Shown one piece after another: positions 48,000 to 58,899 of a DNA stretch of 64,000 bases (position 1 is the stretch's first letter; each line of letters opens with the position of its first letter). The stretch comes from Certhia americana. Lineage: Eukaryota > Chordata > Aves > Passeriformes > Certhiidae. The stretch is taken from positions 1 through 64,000 of the forward strand of contig JAGMWU010000134.1 in assembly GCA_018697195.1 (NCBI GenBank). The letters are read 5' to 3'. Made by a program: the position numbers and the translations under genes. The notes below the pieces were generated by a model. It did no database searches and had not been told where the DNA came from. It worked only from the letters and a program-made list of their open reading frames with translations.

Positions 48000-50700
48000 G
48001 CCTCTCAAATAAGCTCTCCTCAGAGCTCCTTCTTCCAGCAGCACAGCCGGGCCACGGCCCACAGACAAGGCCGTTTCTTCCATGCCCTGCGGAACTGATG
48101 CGCAGCATGCGCTAGATGCGAGCTGGAGCCTATCCACTTCCAGAGGACAAAGGCTGTTTCCAGAAGCCAGGCTGTTGATGGCCAGGGTGATGTCCTATGC
48201 CTTGTCCAAGGGATGCAAGAACAGGAACAGAGCCATGGTCAGATTCCCGCCATGTGCACGCACCTAGAGACCCCCGTGCCAGGGCCACCCCAGCCACTTG
48301 GCCTATGCAGGAGGGAGAAGGGACCAAGGATTCTGACCCAAGCTACTGGGCACTACTGCCCTCCACGCCTCACACTCTGTGGGTGCTGTGGCCACGACAG
48401 CATTGGTCAGCAGAGGGAGCAGAGCCCGTGGCAGGGGGGGAAGGGATTGCAGCTTTCCCCGACAGTGGGGTGAGAGCCCACTGCCTCATCCCTGACAGAT
48501 GTGATGGAAGCTGTCGCTTGTGCACCCTGCGGTGCTGCCAGCAATGCTGAGAAGACAGAGCGTGTCAGGGCCCACTAGCGGCCACAGCTCACTGCCAGGG
48601 CGCTGCAGCCCTTTTGTGGCACATGCCCTTTTTTTTTCCTTGGCCCTGCAGGGCTCCCGGACCGAGCCCTGAGCAGGCTGAGGCCGACTGGGGCACGGCT
48701 GGAGAGGGGGCGGCGGCAGCAAGCGCCAGGGCCGGCGGGGCTCGGCACGTGCCTGGCGGGCCCGGAGGCGCTGCCGGGGCAGCAGCCGGGTTGGGGCCGA
48801 GCTGGCAGGGCCGGGTGGGGCGGGAAGCCTAGGCTTGGGTCCCCACTGAACCTGATGGCTGCCAGCGAAGGGACTCTGTGGGCTGTGAGGTCCGCAGGGC
48901 GTGGCGCAGGTTGTTTTCTGTCTGCGACGCGTCTATCCTCTGCAGCTGCAGAGAGCGCCAGAAGGGGACTTGGTGCAGTAGGCTCAGCCTCATGGCCGGG
49001 CTTCTCCGTGCAGCCAGCGCTGGCCTGCCCAGCCTCGCACGGCCTGGAGAGGCGGCACAGCAGCCGCTGGTGCCCGGGGCTCTGCCGGGCCCAGAGGGAC
49101 GGCTGCCAGGCGGGGCAAGCGTGGTGCCGCACCTGGCCACAGCTAGCCACAGAAAGCCCGGAGCAGAGCCCATGGTGGCCCAGGGAAGGGAGCGCAGTGT
49201 GGGGTGCAGGGCTGGGTCCCTGGCTGCAGCACTGGCAGGGCCGGAGCTGCCAGCCACACTCACAGCAGCGCGAGATTGGGACTCTCCAGCCTGAGGCTTT
49301 GGCTTCCAGGCGGGTCTTACCCAGGCGCTAACCCAACCTCCAGTGCGATTCCACCTGCCAGCATTCTTGGAGATCTTCCTCTTCAGGAGTGTGGATGAGC
49401 AATACAGCGTTTCCCGGGAGGCCATGGAGAGCAGCAGGACCCCCAGATCGGCACCACAGCCCCGGCCACAGACTTACCACGTCATGGCCATGGCCAGGGG
49501 CGGCTGCAGCCCGCCAGCGCCGCCAGGCAGGAGGCAAGCCGAGCCCATGCCGGGGGGCACAGACGGAAGCCGCTGAGTGCTCACCATCAAACCAAACACG
49601 CTGGGTTCTCGTCAATGGCAGTGGATAGAGAGGGCGAGCAGGCTCTGGCGCACGTGTGAATTCAGGGCCCTTTTTGTTCTTTGTTGAAACTCCAATGATC
49701 ATCTCGCGAAAGATGAACATGGAGCACAACTTGCAACCTGGCGTCAATCCTGTATGAAAGGAAAGAAGAAAGACATCAGCAGGCTGATCCAGGCACACCT
49801 GGGCACAGGAAAATTGCACAGGGCACAAATTGTCTGGGCCAGCAGCCAGTGGCAAGTGGTGGAGGCACAGGCTTACGTGTCAAAGAGCGGCAGGAGGCGC
49901 CCTCAAGCCAGCGCAGGGCCAGACGGCGGGTCTATTGGGCGCTACGGTACGGGAACAAAGGCTGAGGAGAACAATGCTTCATCTTAACCAGTCGCTGTCA
50001 GTTTCTCGGCAGGTAGCTCCCGCAGTGTTTGTGCAGGCTACACATTCTTACGGCGTGTTGAACGTAAGTGGTGAAAAGCCAGCCTGCTGCCGCAGGGCCC
50101 ACAGAGGCCAAAGGCCCCGTGCCACAAAGCACTGAGGCAATCTGAAGCCAATGGGGCCGAGAGCTGGAGCAGCTGCCTCAGCAGCCCGAAGCCCAAGCCG
50201 AGCCCAAGCGACTGTTTTCCAAGGCTCCCACGCGCGCAGGGATTCAGCCGCTGCCCATTCTCACCATGGAGATATCTTGCTGAGCATCACGAGGCTCTGA
50301 GTGACAAGCGATGCCTTCCTGCACTCGCCGCGCAGGTTACTGGACAGGATCTCCAGGACGCGTCACGGCATTCACTCCAGTGCGCACTCTGGGATCTGCC
50401 AGGCACAGGGCGGTGGAACCAGGGGGAGCCGGTCGGCAGGGCCCGTGCCCGCACAGGGCTGGCCCAGACAGCAGTCCAGGGCGCGGGCGGGAACACGTTC
50501 CCAGGCAGCTGCTGGCCACGAGAGGCAGAGAGCTGGGAGGCAGCGAGTCAGCAGCGCTGGCCTTCAGGCTCACCTCCACAAGGACGCCATGGCGGCCAAA
50601 ATACCAGTATGCACGTCTTTTGCTGCGCAGCCCGAGAGGTGGAATGCAATCGCGGAAGGACAAGGGCAAGGAGCCTGATGCATTTCCCTGACAAGAAGAA
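48000..50700 (-). pseudogene. Downstream MROH-like exons of U5, frameshifted
   Basis: Minus-strand exon at about 50580-50690 (acceptor ttcttgtcag, donor gtgagc) starts EMHQAPCPCPSAIAFHL and then drifts out of the frame seen in U1. The next, at about 50280-50390, lacks bases relative to the open U1 exon 2220-2359 and meets stops. The remainder to 48000 aligns with U1 1-2000 with many one-base indels. These would encode the C-terminal HEAT repeats. Confidence 0.5.
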
Positions 50701-50963
50701 ACGGGAACAAAAAACTGAGGCAGCCGGGGCAACCTCTCCCAGCACTGACTCACAGAGGTCTGGTCTTTCTCCACCGCCCTGCAAGGGGACCCGGGCCCTT
50801 TGGGAGGCGCCTGCTCTTGGGCACCCTCCTGTCCCAGCCTTTTGCAGTCTCCTTGGCCATGCCTTGGTGACTAAGCCTTCTGCCCACAACCATGGGGATG
50901 GTGTGGGACACTGCAGGCACAGGGCACAAATGCCAGGGGCAGCTGCGGAGAAAGGGGTCTCAC

Positions 50964-53900
50964 CTGGCCAGCATGCCCAGAGCACAGTAGTGGGTGTCAG
51001 CACAGAGCAGTGTGTCCCAGCCATGCTTGTCTTCCAACGCCACCACCACATCGTCACGGTGCAGTTGGCAGAGCAGGGCCTTCAGGGTCTGCTCTGCAAA
51101 GCTGTGTGCAGAGCAAAGGCTGCATCATGCTGGGAGCACTGGCTCCTGCCCTGGACACATGACAGGGACAGGAGGAGTGGCATGGAGCACCTGTTGGGCT
51201 TGGTGGCAAGGCCGTGTTGCTGCTGGCATCCCTTCCAGAAAGTATCGACCACCTCTGGCACGTGCAGGGTGCTGAAGAGCACTTGGAAGAGCAGGTGCAC
51301 AAAGAGGCGGGGGAAATACACTGTCACGACGTGTGGGACACAGGGCAGCTGGAGGATCTTCCACATCACCACAGTGGCCTGCAAAGGACAGAGCAGCCTG
51401 AGGCAGCGCTCAGTGCCAAGGGGTCCACGTGGCAGGGCCTGAGCGTGGCAGGAAGAGGCCAGTGGAGACGCAGGGGGAGCTCCGGGTCTGGTGTTCCTGA
51501 AGCAGCTCCTAGGCCAGGTTTCAGCCCAGCGCCTGAGGCAGGGAGATGGCGTGGGGGAGGGAGGACGGAGAGCTGACTGACAGAGGGGTGACTTTGGCGT
51601 GAGCAAAGGCCGGTCGCAGAAACTCACAGCCAGGGCAAGGACAGCCGTGTGGTCCCCATCGGAGGTGCTTGTGCTGTGCTCTGGCCAGTTGCCCAGCACC
51701 TGGAGGAGTACGAGCATGGCCGGCTCTGCAGTCCTGCACGAGCACAAGATGGTCTTCCACATGGTCATAGCAGCTCTGTAGGGTGAGAGCTCTGTCTCAG
51801 GGGAGTCTGGGACACAGTGCCATGGCCTTGGCAGCAGCGGGCAGCTGAGCTAGCTGCCAGCCCTGCCTGTGCCCACTGCCCCTCACTGGCAGCACCCAAG
51901 CAGCCCAGGCCTGTGGGGAGTGTCCCCTGAGGGGCAGAGAGGGAGCATGGCAGCACTCTGGGGGTGATATGGCAGCACTGCCAAAGACAGGAGCCAGAGG
52001 GCCCTGGAATTCTCTGTTTGTCACACACCTGGGACAGGCTCTACAGGCTGATGGGCTGGGGAGCCCTGAGCCTTTTGGGCACGTGGGCCCCGTACCTGTC
52101 ACACCATGGGGCCACACGCAGCAGAGCCATCACCACGTCAGTGGGCTGTGCCTCTGTCAGATCCAGAAGGGGCCTGTACAGATTGTACTCAGGAAACTCA
52201 TTGGCCATTAGCCACTGGTGGATGTACCTCACCATGGCGGGCACCTAGAGAAGGCACGAGGAGACTTGGAAAGCTGCCGGGGGGAGGAATGTGCCCAGCT
52301 ATCCCCGAGAAGTGCTTCCCTTGCCACCGTGCTGCCATGGCCTCCAAGGCTTAGAGTGAGCAGCAGGCGTGGCTTGGGAGGCCATGTGATTCCTGGGAGG
52401 ATCGAAGCCAGGCCGCAGGCTGCTTACTTGCTTTGGACTGGAAGGACCCTCCTCCACAAGCATATCCAGCAGGGCAGCACTGGTCTTAGTTTTGAAGATG
52501 GGAGAGTATACTCTGAGCACAGTGCCCATGACGCTGGTCTCTTCCTCCCGAATTCTCTTCATGAAATTGCAAACCATCTGTAGCAGAAGGGCAAGAAGCA
52601 AGGGATGCTCCATGGAGGGCTCCAAGCACGGTGCTGGGCTGAGCAGTGACAAGAGGCCCAGCCCAGGGGTGGGGATGGGATGGCTGCAGGTACCTGCGCT
52701 GTCCTGCGGAAAAGGCCATGGGTGCGTTGGCGCTCTTGCGTGTGCTCCGTGGCTGCACCTGGCAAAGAGGGAGCACAGCCAGAGTTGAGGGGCTGCAGGA
52801 GAGGCCAGAGAACACAGCCCAGCCCAGCGCTGCCAAGGCAGGGACAGGCCCGGGATGCCCCAGGGCATGGAGCACGGTCGAGGAGTGTCTGCCATGGCCC
52901 CTCTTCTGTGCTGTCCATGGGCAGGTCCCCAGGGGGTGGCATGGCATGGACAGGATGAGAGGGGACGGGACGGGACGGGACGGGACGGGACGGGACGGGA
53001 CGGGACGGGACGGGACGGGATGGGATGGGATGGGATGGGATGGGATGGGATGGGATGGGATAGAACGGGGCAAAGCAAGCTGCAGGCACCAGCCATGCCC
53101 AGCTCTGCCACTCACCCTCCTGAGGTGGCTGCAGCTGCTCCAGCTCTTCAGGCTGCTGTCCTGGGGCAGTTCCAGGCCCTTCTTTCTGCTCCTTCGCCCA
53201 GGCCAGCTTGGGCACACTCAGGGGGCTCTGCTGTACGTCACTGCCTGCCTTCATGGCTACTTGCAGCAAAGATGGCTCAGAGAAGCTCTGAGTCAGCAAG
53301 TCCTGCAGTGGTGCCTTGAAGGTACAAGCTAAAGGCAAGAGTGAAGTCTTGGCAAGGCTACAGGACAGCAAGTCCTGCACTCTGGTCTCCAGGGCTCCGG
53401 CCACAAGGACAGGAGACTCCTCGCCAAGCACCGTGGTCAGCAAATGCCACGGTCTGCCCTCGAGGACACCTGCAGAAGAGAAGCCTCGGGAAGACCACCC
53501 GTCACCAAGTACCGTGGTCTGGCCTCGAGGTCACCTGCAGGAGTAGCGCCTCGGAAAAGCTCCGGGTCAGCAAGGAATGAGTGTGCTGTGTGGGGGCTCC
53601 TCACAGCACCGCTCTGTCCGGTCCTGTCCCGTCGCGTGCTCCTAGCACTGTGGCGTGGCTGTGGCACTGCCAACACCTCTGTCACCACACATGTCACAAA
53701 GGGCCCTTGGACATCCTGTCCCGTCCCATGCCACGCTGACCGTGCCACACTGTGTCACAAAGGGCCCTTGCACACACCACCACCTGCCCTGGGGCCGCCC
53801 CCAGCCCAGCCAAAGTGGCCCAGGTCGGAAGGAATGCCTTGCCCTAAGTGTGTCAGACAGCTTGATGGGGTCTTCAGGAAGGGCTCAAACCCTCAGCAAA

Positions 53901-54118
53901 GGCTGCGCTGCTCTGCAGGCTCAGGGCAGCAGAAGGAGCCCCCAAAGCTGCCCATGCAGGCACAGTGGGCAGGGCATGGGGCCTTGCACAGAAGCTGCCA
54001 CGGCCTCTTTGGGACACGTCCCGCCTGGCGGCCATCCGAAACGCGGCCGTGTGACACAGACGAGGAACGTGTGGGCCAGGGCACGAATGCTGCTCGGAGC
54101 CCTGGGGCACCGGGAGCA
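50964..54118 (-). CDS. MROH-like gene (maestro heat-like repeat family), nine in-phase exons
   Basis: On the minus strand: 53891-54118 (228 bp), 53535-53678 (144), 53116-53469 (354), 52694-52758 (65), 52428-52577 (150), 52096-52244 (149), 51628-51775 (148), 51191-51378 (188), 50964-51101 (138). Each has AG and GT borders, no internal stop, and phases that match the next exon, giving about 521 codons. Diagnostic stretches are LEGRPWHLLTTVLGEESPVL, MKRIREEETSVMG, MVRYIHQWLMANEF, TAEPAMLVLLQVLGNWPEHS, PHVVTVYFPRLFVHLLFQV, and GWDTLLCADTHY. These are typical of bird MROH proteins, large HEAT-repeat proteins of unknown function. Neither the true start (the 5' part of the unit is absent beyond 54690) nor an intact 3' end is present, as the next exons (about 50580-50690 and 50280-50390) carry frameshifts. 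It may be a partial gene or a recently broken one. Confidence 0.8.
52961..53060. repeat. Near-perfect (GGGAC)n then (GGGAT)n microsatellite in U5
   Basis: About 20 pentamers: GGGAC repeated to about 53020, then GGGAT to 53060, almost without interruption. It is intronic, between the MROH-like exons ending at 53116 and starting at 52758. The equivalent tracts in U1 and U4 are degenerate. Confidence 0.95.
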
Positions 54119-54689
54119 CTGAAATCAGCAGGTGTGGCAGAGTCCCCACCAAAGCAGAGTCCTCCTGAGCCCTGCAGCGCTGGTGCCTGTCTCCTGCCCC
54201 AGAGACCTGTGCCCCGAGGGGGCTTCTCTGCCAGCGGGCAGCCAAAGCCAACACACACGGGGGGCTGTGCTCCATCCTACAGGGGCTGTTGGCAGGAGCA
54301 CCCGGAGCAACTGGTGGCAACTTCACATGATGTTGCTCCTTCTTAGAATGATTTTTTGCATGGAAGGGATTAGCAGTAGCACAAAAACACCAACAGTTAC
54401 TGAATTTCACCGGAAAAAGAGACTCCTCAGAGACACTGCCACATTTCCTAGTGCTTTCCTGTCTTTCCTGCATTTTGGAAAAACAAGAGTTGTCCCAGCC
54501 TCTGCTCTTCAACGCTCCAGTTGCTGGGTGTCTGCCTGTGACAGCTCATATCCAAAGACAGCCGTGTGCGTGCTGAGCATGGCAATGGACAGCCACAAAC
54601 AGGGAGGTCCCCAGTGAACATCAAGGTAGACTCCTGGAGAAGTGCAGAGGACAGGGAGAATGGTGGGAGGAGAAGGTGTCTTTGTTCTG

Positions 54690-55440
54690 TGATGATGGCG
54701 TTGATGCCGTAAAACTGGTCAAGAAAACAGTATTCCATAGCATAAGGCTTATATAGTATTTATTTTTTATTGAATTCTGGGAGTGTGGAATATATCTCCT
54801 CCACAAACTTATTTGTCCATTCTTCGCACTATACTGGCTTTTATATTCTTTTTTACTCAATGTGGACATTATACTTTCCTTACGTTCATATTGGAACTTA
54901 TTTTCTAATTGCATGGTTATGTAAGCCCTTTCAGCACATGCATGCTGTCTGCAGGAGGTGGTTGTCAGGTTCCTGGTGGCCGTTTTATGAACGCTCGGAA
55001 GTCTTTCTCAGGCTTGAACTTTTCAGCCCTGCTCTAAAAGATTGTCTGCTCAAATAGCCATTGGTTAGTTTATTGGAAACAGCTCCTTGTGTTAAATTTG
55101 CTGACTTCTAAAAACTTCTTCCTTTATGTTCTCTGTTACAGAGTAACCACTTCTTTCTGCATACAGCCTTTTGCATAGCTCAAGCATTATGTCCTTGCAT
55201 TGGCATCAGTGTGCGTGGTGTCCAGTCAGTGTCAAACCTGGACACTCGAATAAAATGGAGCAAGCCTGTGTTGGTACCTCCAAGACAACAGTGTCAGTGG
55301 AAGAAAGGTCTTTTGTCATCCCTAGGCAAACATTTCTGTATCCAGTGGGTCACAGAAACACCTGAGCATTTCTGCAGCTCCTTTGGGATACAAATGGTGG
55401 AGGCTCTGACCAAGGCAGCAGTGCTGCAGTTGATTTGTGA
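54690..55440. other. A/T-rich, LTR-like DNA abutting the truncated U5
   Basis: The minus strand carries ctatataagcc at about 54748-54758, a possible TATA box about 60 bp from the end of U5. On the + strand cgaataaaatgg at about 55248 resembles an LTR poly(A) signal. No coding sequence is seen and element limits are not established. Confidence 0.4.
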
Positions 55441-55514
55441 CCTTTGTTAGGAACATTTGAAGCCATGGATGGCTGGTGAGGAGATGGGGCTGTGATGCTC
55501 GTGTGCAGCCAAAA

Positions 55515-55640
55515 GAGCAAGAGCATCACCTTTTCAGGGTGTGAAGGGGCTACAGGGAAGTAGGAGAGTGACTCTTTGTCAGGAATTGTAGTGACAGGAC
55601 AAGGGGGAATGGGTTCCAATGGAGAATAGGAGTGGATCTT
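55515..55640 (-). mobile_element. CR1 LINE fragment
   Basis: The phrase gtagtgacaggacaagggggaatggg is the reverse complement of a conserved CR1 3' region segment. Confidence 0.65.
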
Positions 55641-56160
55641 GTAGTGGTGCAATTTCATGGCTTACCTGGAAGTCCTGGTTCCTTCCCTAGAGATTCCCCT
55701 CCCCTATGTGTCAATCAACCTTCCTTTCCCCACCCTGACCCCTGACAGGTTGTCTATTAACCCTGGAATCCCAAAAGGGCGTCAAGTGGTTGGTAGATTG
55801 AAAAGATACTCCTGTACCATTTAAGGCATTGGGCATTCCAGGTGTCCTTTCTCCTTGGAACCACCCCCCCCCTTCCGTACCTGGTTGGTAGCTTTCCTCC
55901 TCCTCCCCTCCTCCCCTTCCCCGAGGTAAAAAGGGACAGGGACCACACGGTCTTAGGAGTTCCATCAGAGTTCCATCTGAGTCACATCTGCAGTTCCATC
56001 AGCAGTAATAGCAGCTACTCTAGCCTCTACAGATATTGGCTACAATTCTGATTAATTCTGTTAGAGGACTTGCTACATTCAGCGGCATGTGTGCCAGAAT
56101 AAAAGCCTTGGTTTGAACCCTCTATCAGAAATTAACTCCTTCCTTCATCTCGCCTTAAAA
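55640..56160 (+). mobile_element. Solo LTR (plus strand)
   Basis: It begins near tgtagtggtgcaatttcatgg and has a C-rich then CT-rich U3. The poly(A) signal AATAAA is at 56098-56103 in gccagaataaaagccttgg, and a short U5-like end follows (ctccttccttcatctcgcc). The family was not identified and the ends are approximate. Confidence 0.55.
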
Positions 56161-56259
56161 CTGCTCTGTGGAAGAGAATCCTCAAAGCTCCGACAGGTCT
56201 GGTCTTGTCCCCAGTGCCCGGTGAGTCAACAGTGTCTCTGTGGTCAAACACCACAGCTG

Positions 56260-57100
56260 CTGCTATTTGACTCAGCCAGCAAGGCCAGGAAAGCCAGGCT
56301 CAGTCCCATCTGTGATATTGGCCAATAACTCCAATAGGATCTGATGTTAGGAGTATATTCTTTGGCTTGAGGGAAGTGAGGCCCAGGCCCAGGCAGCACA
56401 GAGAGGCTGTGGATGCCCTATTTCTGGGAACCTGATTGAAGGCCAGGCTGGATGGGGCCCTGAGCATTCTGGTTAGGTGGGAGGTTGCTCAGGTCTGAAC
56501 AAGAGGACCTTTAGGGTCCCACCCAAGCCAAACTATTCCAGGATTCCATCATTCCAGACCCCAGTGGAAGTGGCCCTTGGACTCCACAGCCCATGTTCCA
56601 GCAACAGGAACTGGGGCAGGGCAAGGATCCCCTTGCTTGGCTTTTCACTCTTGAACAATCCAAGCACGGGGCAATGCAAAGCAAGGGGGAAGCAGAGGCC
56701 AGAGCCTTTGGACGCTCTAAGCCTTAAACATCAGCCCCTGCAGCTGCAAAAGGTGCTTCCCACATCTTGGCTCCAGCAATTCCCAAGGCTGTCATGGCCT
56801 TCAAAGCATGAATGTGAATTTTGCATCCCTGTGGCCTGATGCCGGCTCTCGGCCCAGGAGTCCCTGTGGCTCCAGCTGGAAGGGTGGCAGAAGGTTTCCT
56901 GGCTGCTTTGGTGGCATCATTGTGGGGGCCACTGCTGTCAGGGCCCTCTCTCTGCTGGTGACAGCTTTGCTCTTGGGCACACCGCTCTGCAGCAGCCCAG
57001 GAACACGAGCAGTGCCCAGTGCCAGGAGCTGTGTCAGTGGGACCCCCTGTGTACAGGGACCCCCAGCCCCGGGATGGCCATGCCAGCACCCCTAGGGACC
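56260..57100. other. Intergenic DNA, no gene supported
   Basis: Fragments such as aaccaagaggaccttta and gggtcccacccaagccaaactattccaggattccatc (about 56500-56560) look like a diverged CR1 or LTR tail. Frames here have no domain character. Confidence 0.4.
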
Positions 57101-57110
57101 NNNNNNNNNN
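57101..57110. other. Assembly gap (10 N)
   Basis: Ten N in a row. The sequence ccccagccccggg stands at about 57061-57073, and ccagccccgggg directly follows the gap. The missing bases are therefore probably further copies of a GC-rich tandem repeat. Confidence 0.98.
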
Positions 57111-57196
57111 CCAGCCCCGGGGAACCCGGAGCAAGAGCAAACCACTGTGCAAACGCTGTCTGTGCCCAATGCAAAGAGAGCTGGGGTGTGACAAAC

Positions 57197-57480
57197 AGGG
57201 ACTATTTATTTATAGAGCAGCAGAAACAACAACAAAGTAGGGAACATATGTACAGTATAAGAATTCTTATAAAAACAGCAATCTATAAAAAATACTTATA
57301 AAAAATACAGTTTAAAGACCCATCTAAAAACACTAATGTAAAAAACATATTTAAAAACTAAAGGACATATATATAAACAACAGCCTTAGAAATGTATTTA
57401 CAGTATAGGGGACCTATAGAACACCTGGAATCTAATAAACATATTTACAGAAGAACCTAACAATTTAGATTTCTAAATAC
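57197..57480 (-). other. A/T-rich 3'-UTR-like sequence (minus strand)
   Basis: On the minus strand the region is TA-rich and ends with CTATAAATAAATAGTCCC (AATAAA near 57204-57210). It looks like a 3' UTR ending near 57190 that would serve the possible exon at 57897-58028. Confidence 0.4.
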
Positions 57481-57896
57481 AGAAGGGACTGTGTCCATCG
57501 TCTCTGTTATTCCTGGAAGAGAATGAAGCAGCACGGGTCCACTCCAGCCCAGCCCTGAGGGCTGTTCCCTGTGCCCCCAGGCTGACACATGCTAGCACAG
57601 CAGGACTCTGCCGGCAGCACTGAGCCCAGCTGGCGCTGGGAGCCAGGCCCCAGGCTCTGGGACGGGGCTTGTGTGGCCCAAAGCAAGCACAGGGAAGGCC
57701 AGGTTTGGTGCTTGTGCTGCCAGAATTCAGGACCACCTGGGGCACTGTGTCCCTGAGCAGGGCCACCCAGCCCAGCCCCAGCCTGGCCGCAGGGGACCCA
57801 CTCTGCCTGTGGGCAGGGCATGGCCAGCATCTGCCTGTCCTGCTGCTGGGGTCACTCTTAATCCCAAAATCTTATCTTCATCTTCCTTATTAACTT

Positions 57897-58028
57897 CTAT
57901 ATCCACCTCATTTCTTTCACATATTCAAAATCCACTTCCTTCACCTCCACATAATCTTCCAAATCAATCCCGATCATCTCCTCTTCATCCATCTCCATAT
58001 CCACTTCCAACTCTTCTATGGCAGTCTG
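57897..58028 (-). CDS. Possible acidic terminal exon, unrecognised
   Basis: Minus strand: acceptor ctatgcag, then an open frame of about 43 codons, very rich in Asp and Glu (EELEVDMEMDEEEMIGIDL, then EDYVEVKEVDFEYV), ending at TAG 57897-57899. The sequence is purine-rich, so it may be simple low-complexity DNA. Upstream exons were not found, and the family is unknown. Confidence 0.3.
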   Translation of the reverse strand, partial: QTAIEELEVDMEMDEEEMIGIDLEDYVEVKEVDFEYVKEMRWI

Positions 58029-58419
58029 CATAGAACCTCACAGTGGGGTCCCTGTTCCACATTATCCCCAAAGGGCTCCAGCCTGCCCGGGCAGTTGGAG
58101 GGTGCCCTCCTCCCTGGAATGGCACTGTACCCTCACAGGGACAGAAGTGCACATCCTGCTGGGACTAGTGCTGAGATCCAGGCAGCAGGATGAGCTTAGG
58201 ACTGATGCCAATAGCAAGGGGCAGCTGAAGACAGTCTGGTGTGACCAACGCCAAGGGTGGTCTCCAAGCAGACTGAAGGCTTTGCTGACTACAGGACAAT
58301 TGTGTTGCGCTTCACAACAGGTGCTGGAAATTCCACCTGGAACACTGGCTGTGACACAATGAATCTGTCCCTCCAGACTGGGCACTTTTTGTTGTAAAAT
58401 GATTGACTCCTTGAATGGT

Positions 58420-58890
58420 TTGGCTTGGGTGGGTCCGTAAAGATCATCTGGTTCCAACCTGATCAACCTCCCACTAGTCCAGGTTGCTTAGGGCCCCGTC
58501 CAACATGGCCTTGAATGTTCCCATGAATGGGGTATCACAACTGCTCTGCACAGCCTGTTCCAGGGCTCACCACCCTTGTGCGAGGAAAACACCTACCTCA
58601 GATCAAAGCTAAATTGAGCTACTCCAGTTTCCATCCATGCCCCCTTCTCCTCTGGCCACAGGCCCTGCTGAACACTCTGTCCCCATCCTTTCCCAGGGCC
58701 TCTTCCTGCTCGGCTGCAGTGAGGCCTCCCTGGGGCCTTTTCTCCTCCCAGCTGAGACCCCCCAACTCCCTCAGCCTTTCCTCAGAGCAGAGGGGCTCCA
58801 GACCCCACAGCATCTCCTGGGCCTCCTCTGCTCTCCCTCCCACAGCTCCAGGTCCTTCCTGTGCTCAGGACCCCACAGGTGGGGCAGGGA
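58420..58890 (+). mobile_element. CR1 LINE fragment
   Basis: CR1 tail phrases in order: ggtttggcttgggtgggtcc, aaagatcatctggttccaac, ggccttgaatgttccca, then tcagcctttcctcagagcag, ggtccttcctgtgctcagga and ccccacaggtggggc. It is nearly 470 bp and the longest CR1 piece in the window. Confidence 0.85.
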
Positions 58891-58899
58891 GGGGCTGCA

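Larger units (their letters stand above)
47911..54690 (-). repeat. MROH-like tandem unit U5, truncated at its 5' end
   Basis: It matches U1 from its 3' end to about U1 position 6620. The homology stops at about 54690, where unrelated A/T-rich DNA begins, so the upstream 1.4 kb present in U1, U3 and U4 is missing. The minus-strand poly(A) signal AATAAA lies at 47911-47916. Confidence 0.8.

Noticed and set aside
52299..53443. Long minus-strand frames with runs of RPVPS across 52961-53060
   Set aside because: They translate the pentanucleotide microsatellite in an intron. Only 53116-53469 of this span is kept as exon, because its borders and phase fit.
56724..57301. Open frames running through the N gap
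   Set aside because: They contain unknown residues and depend on an arbitrary gap length.
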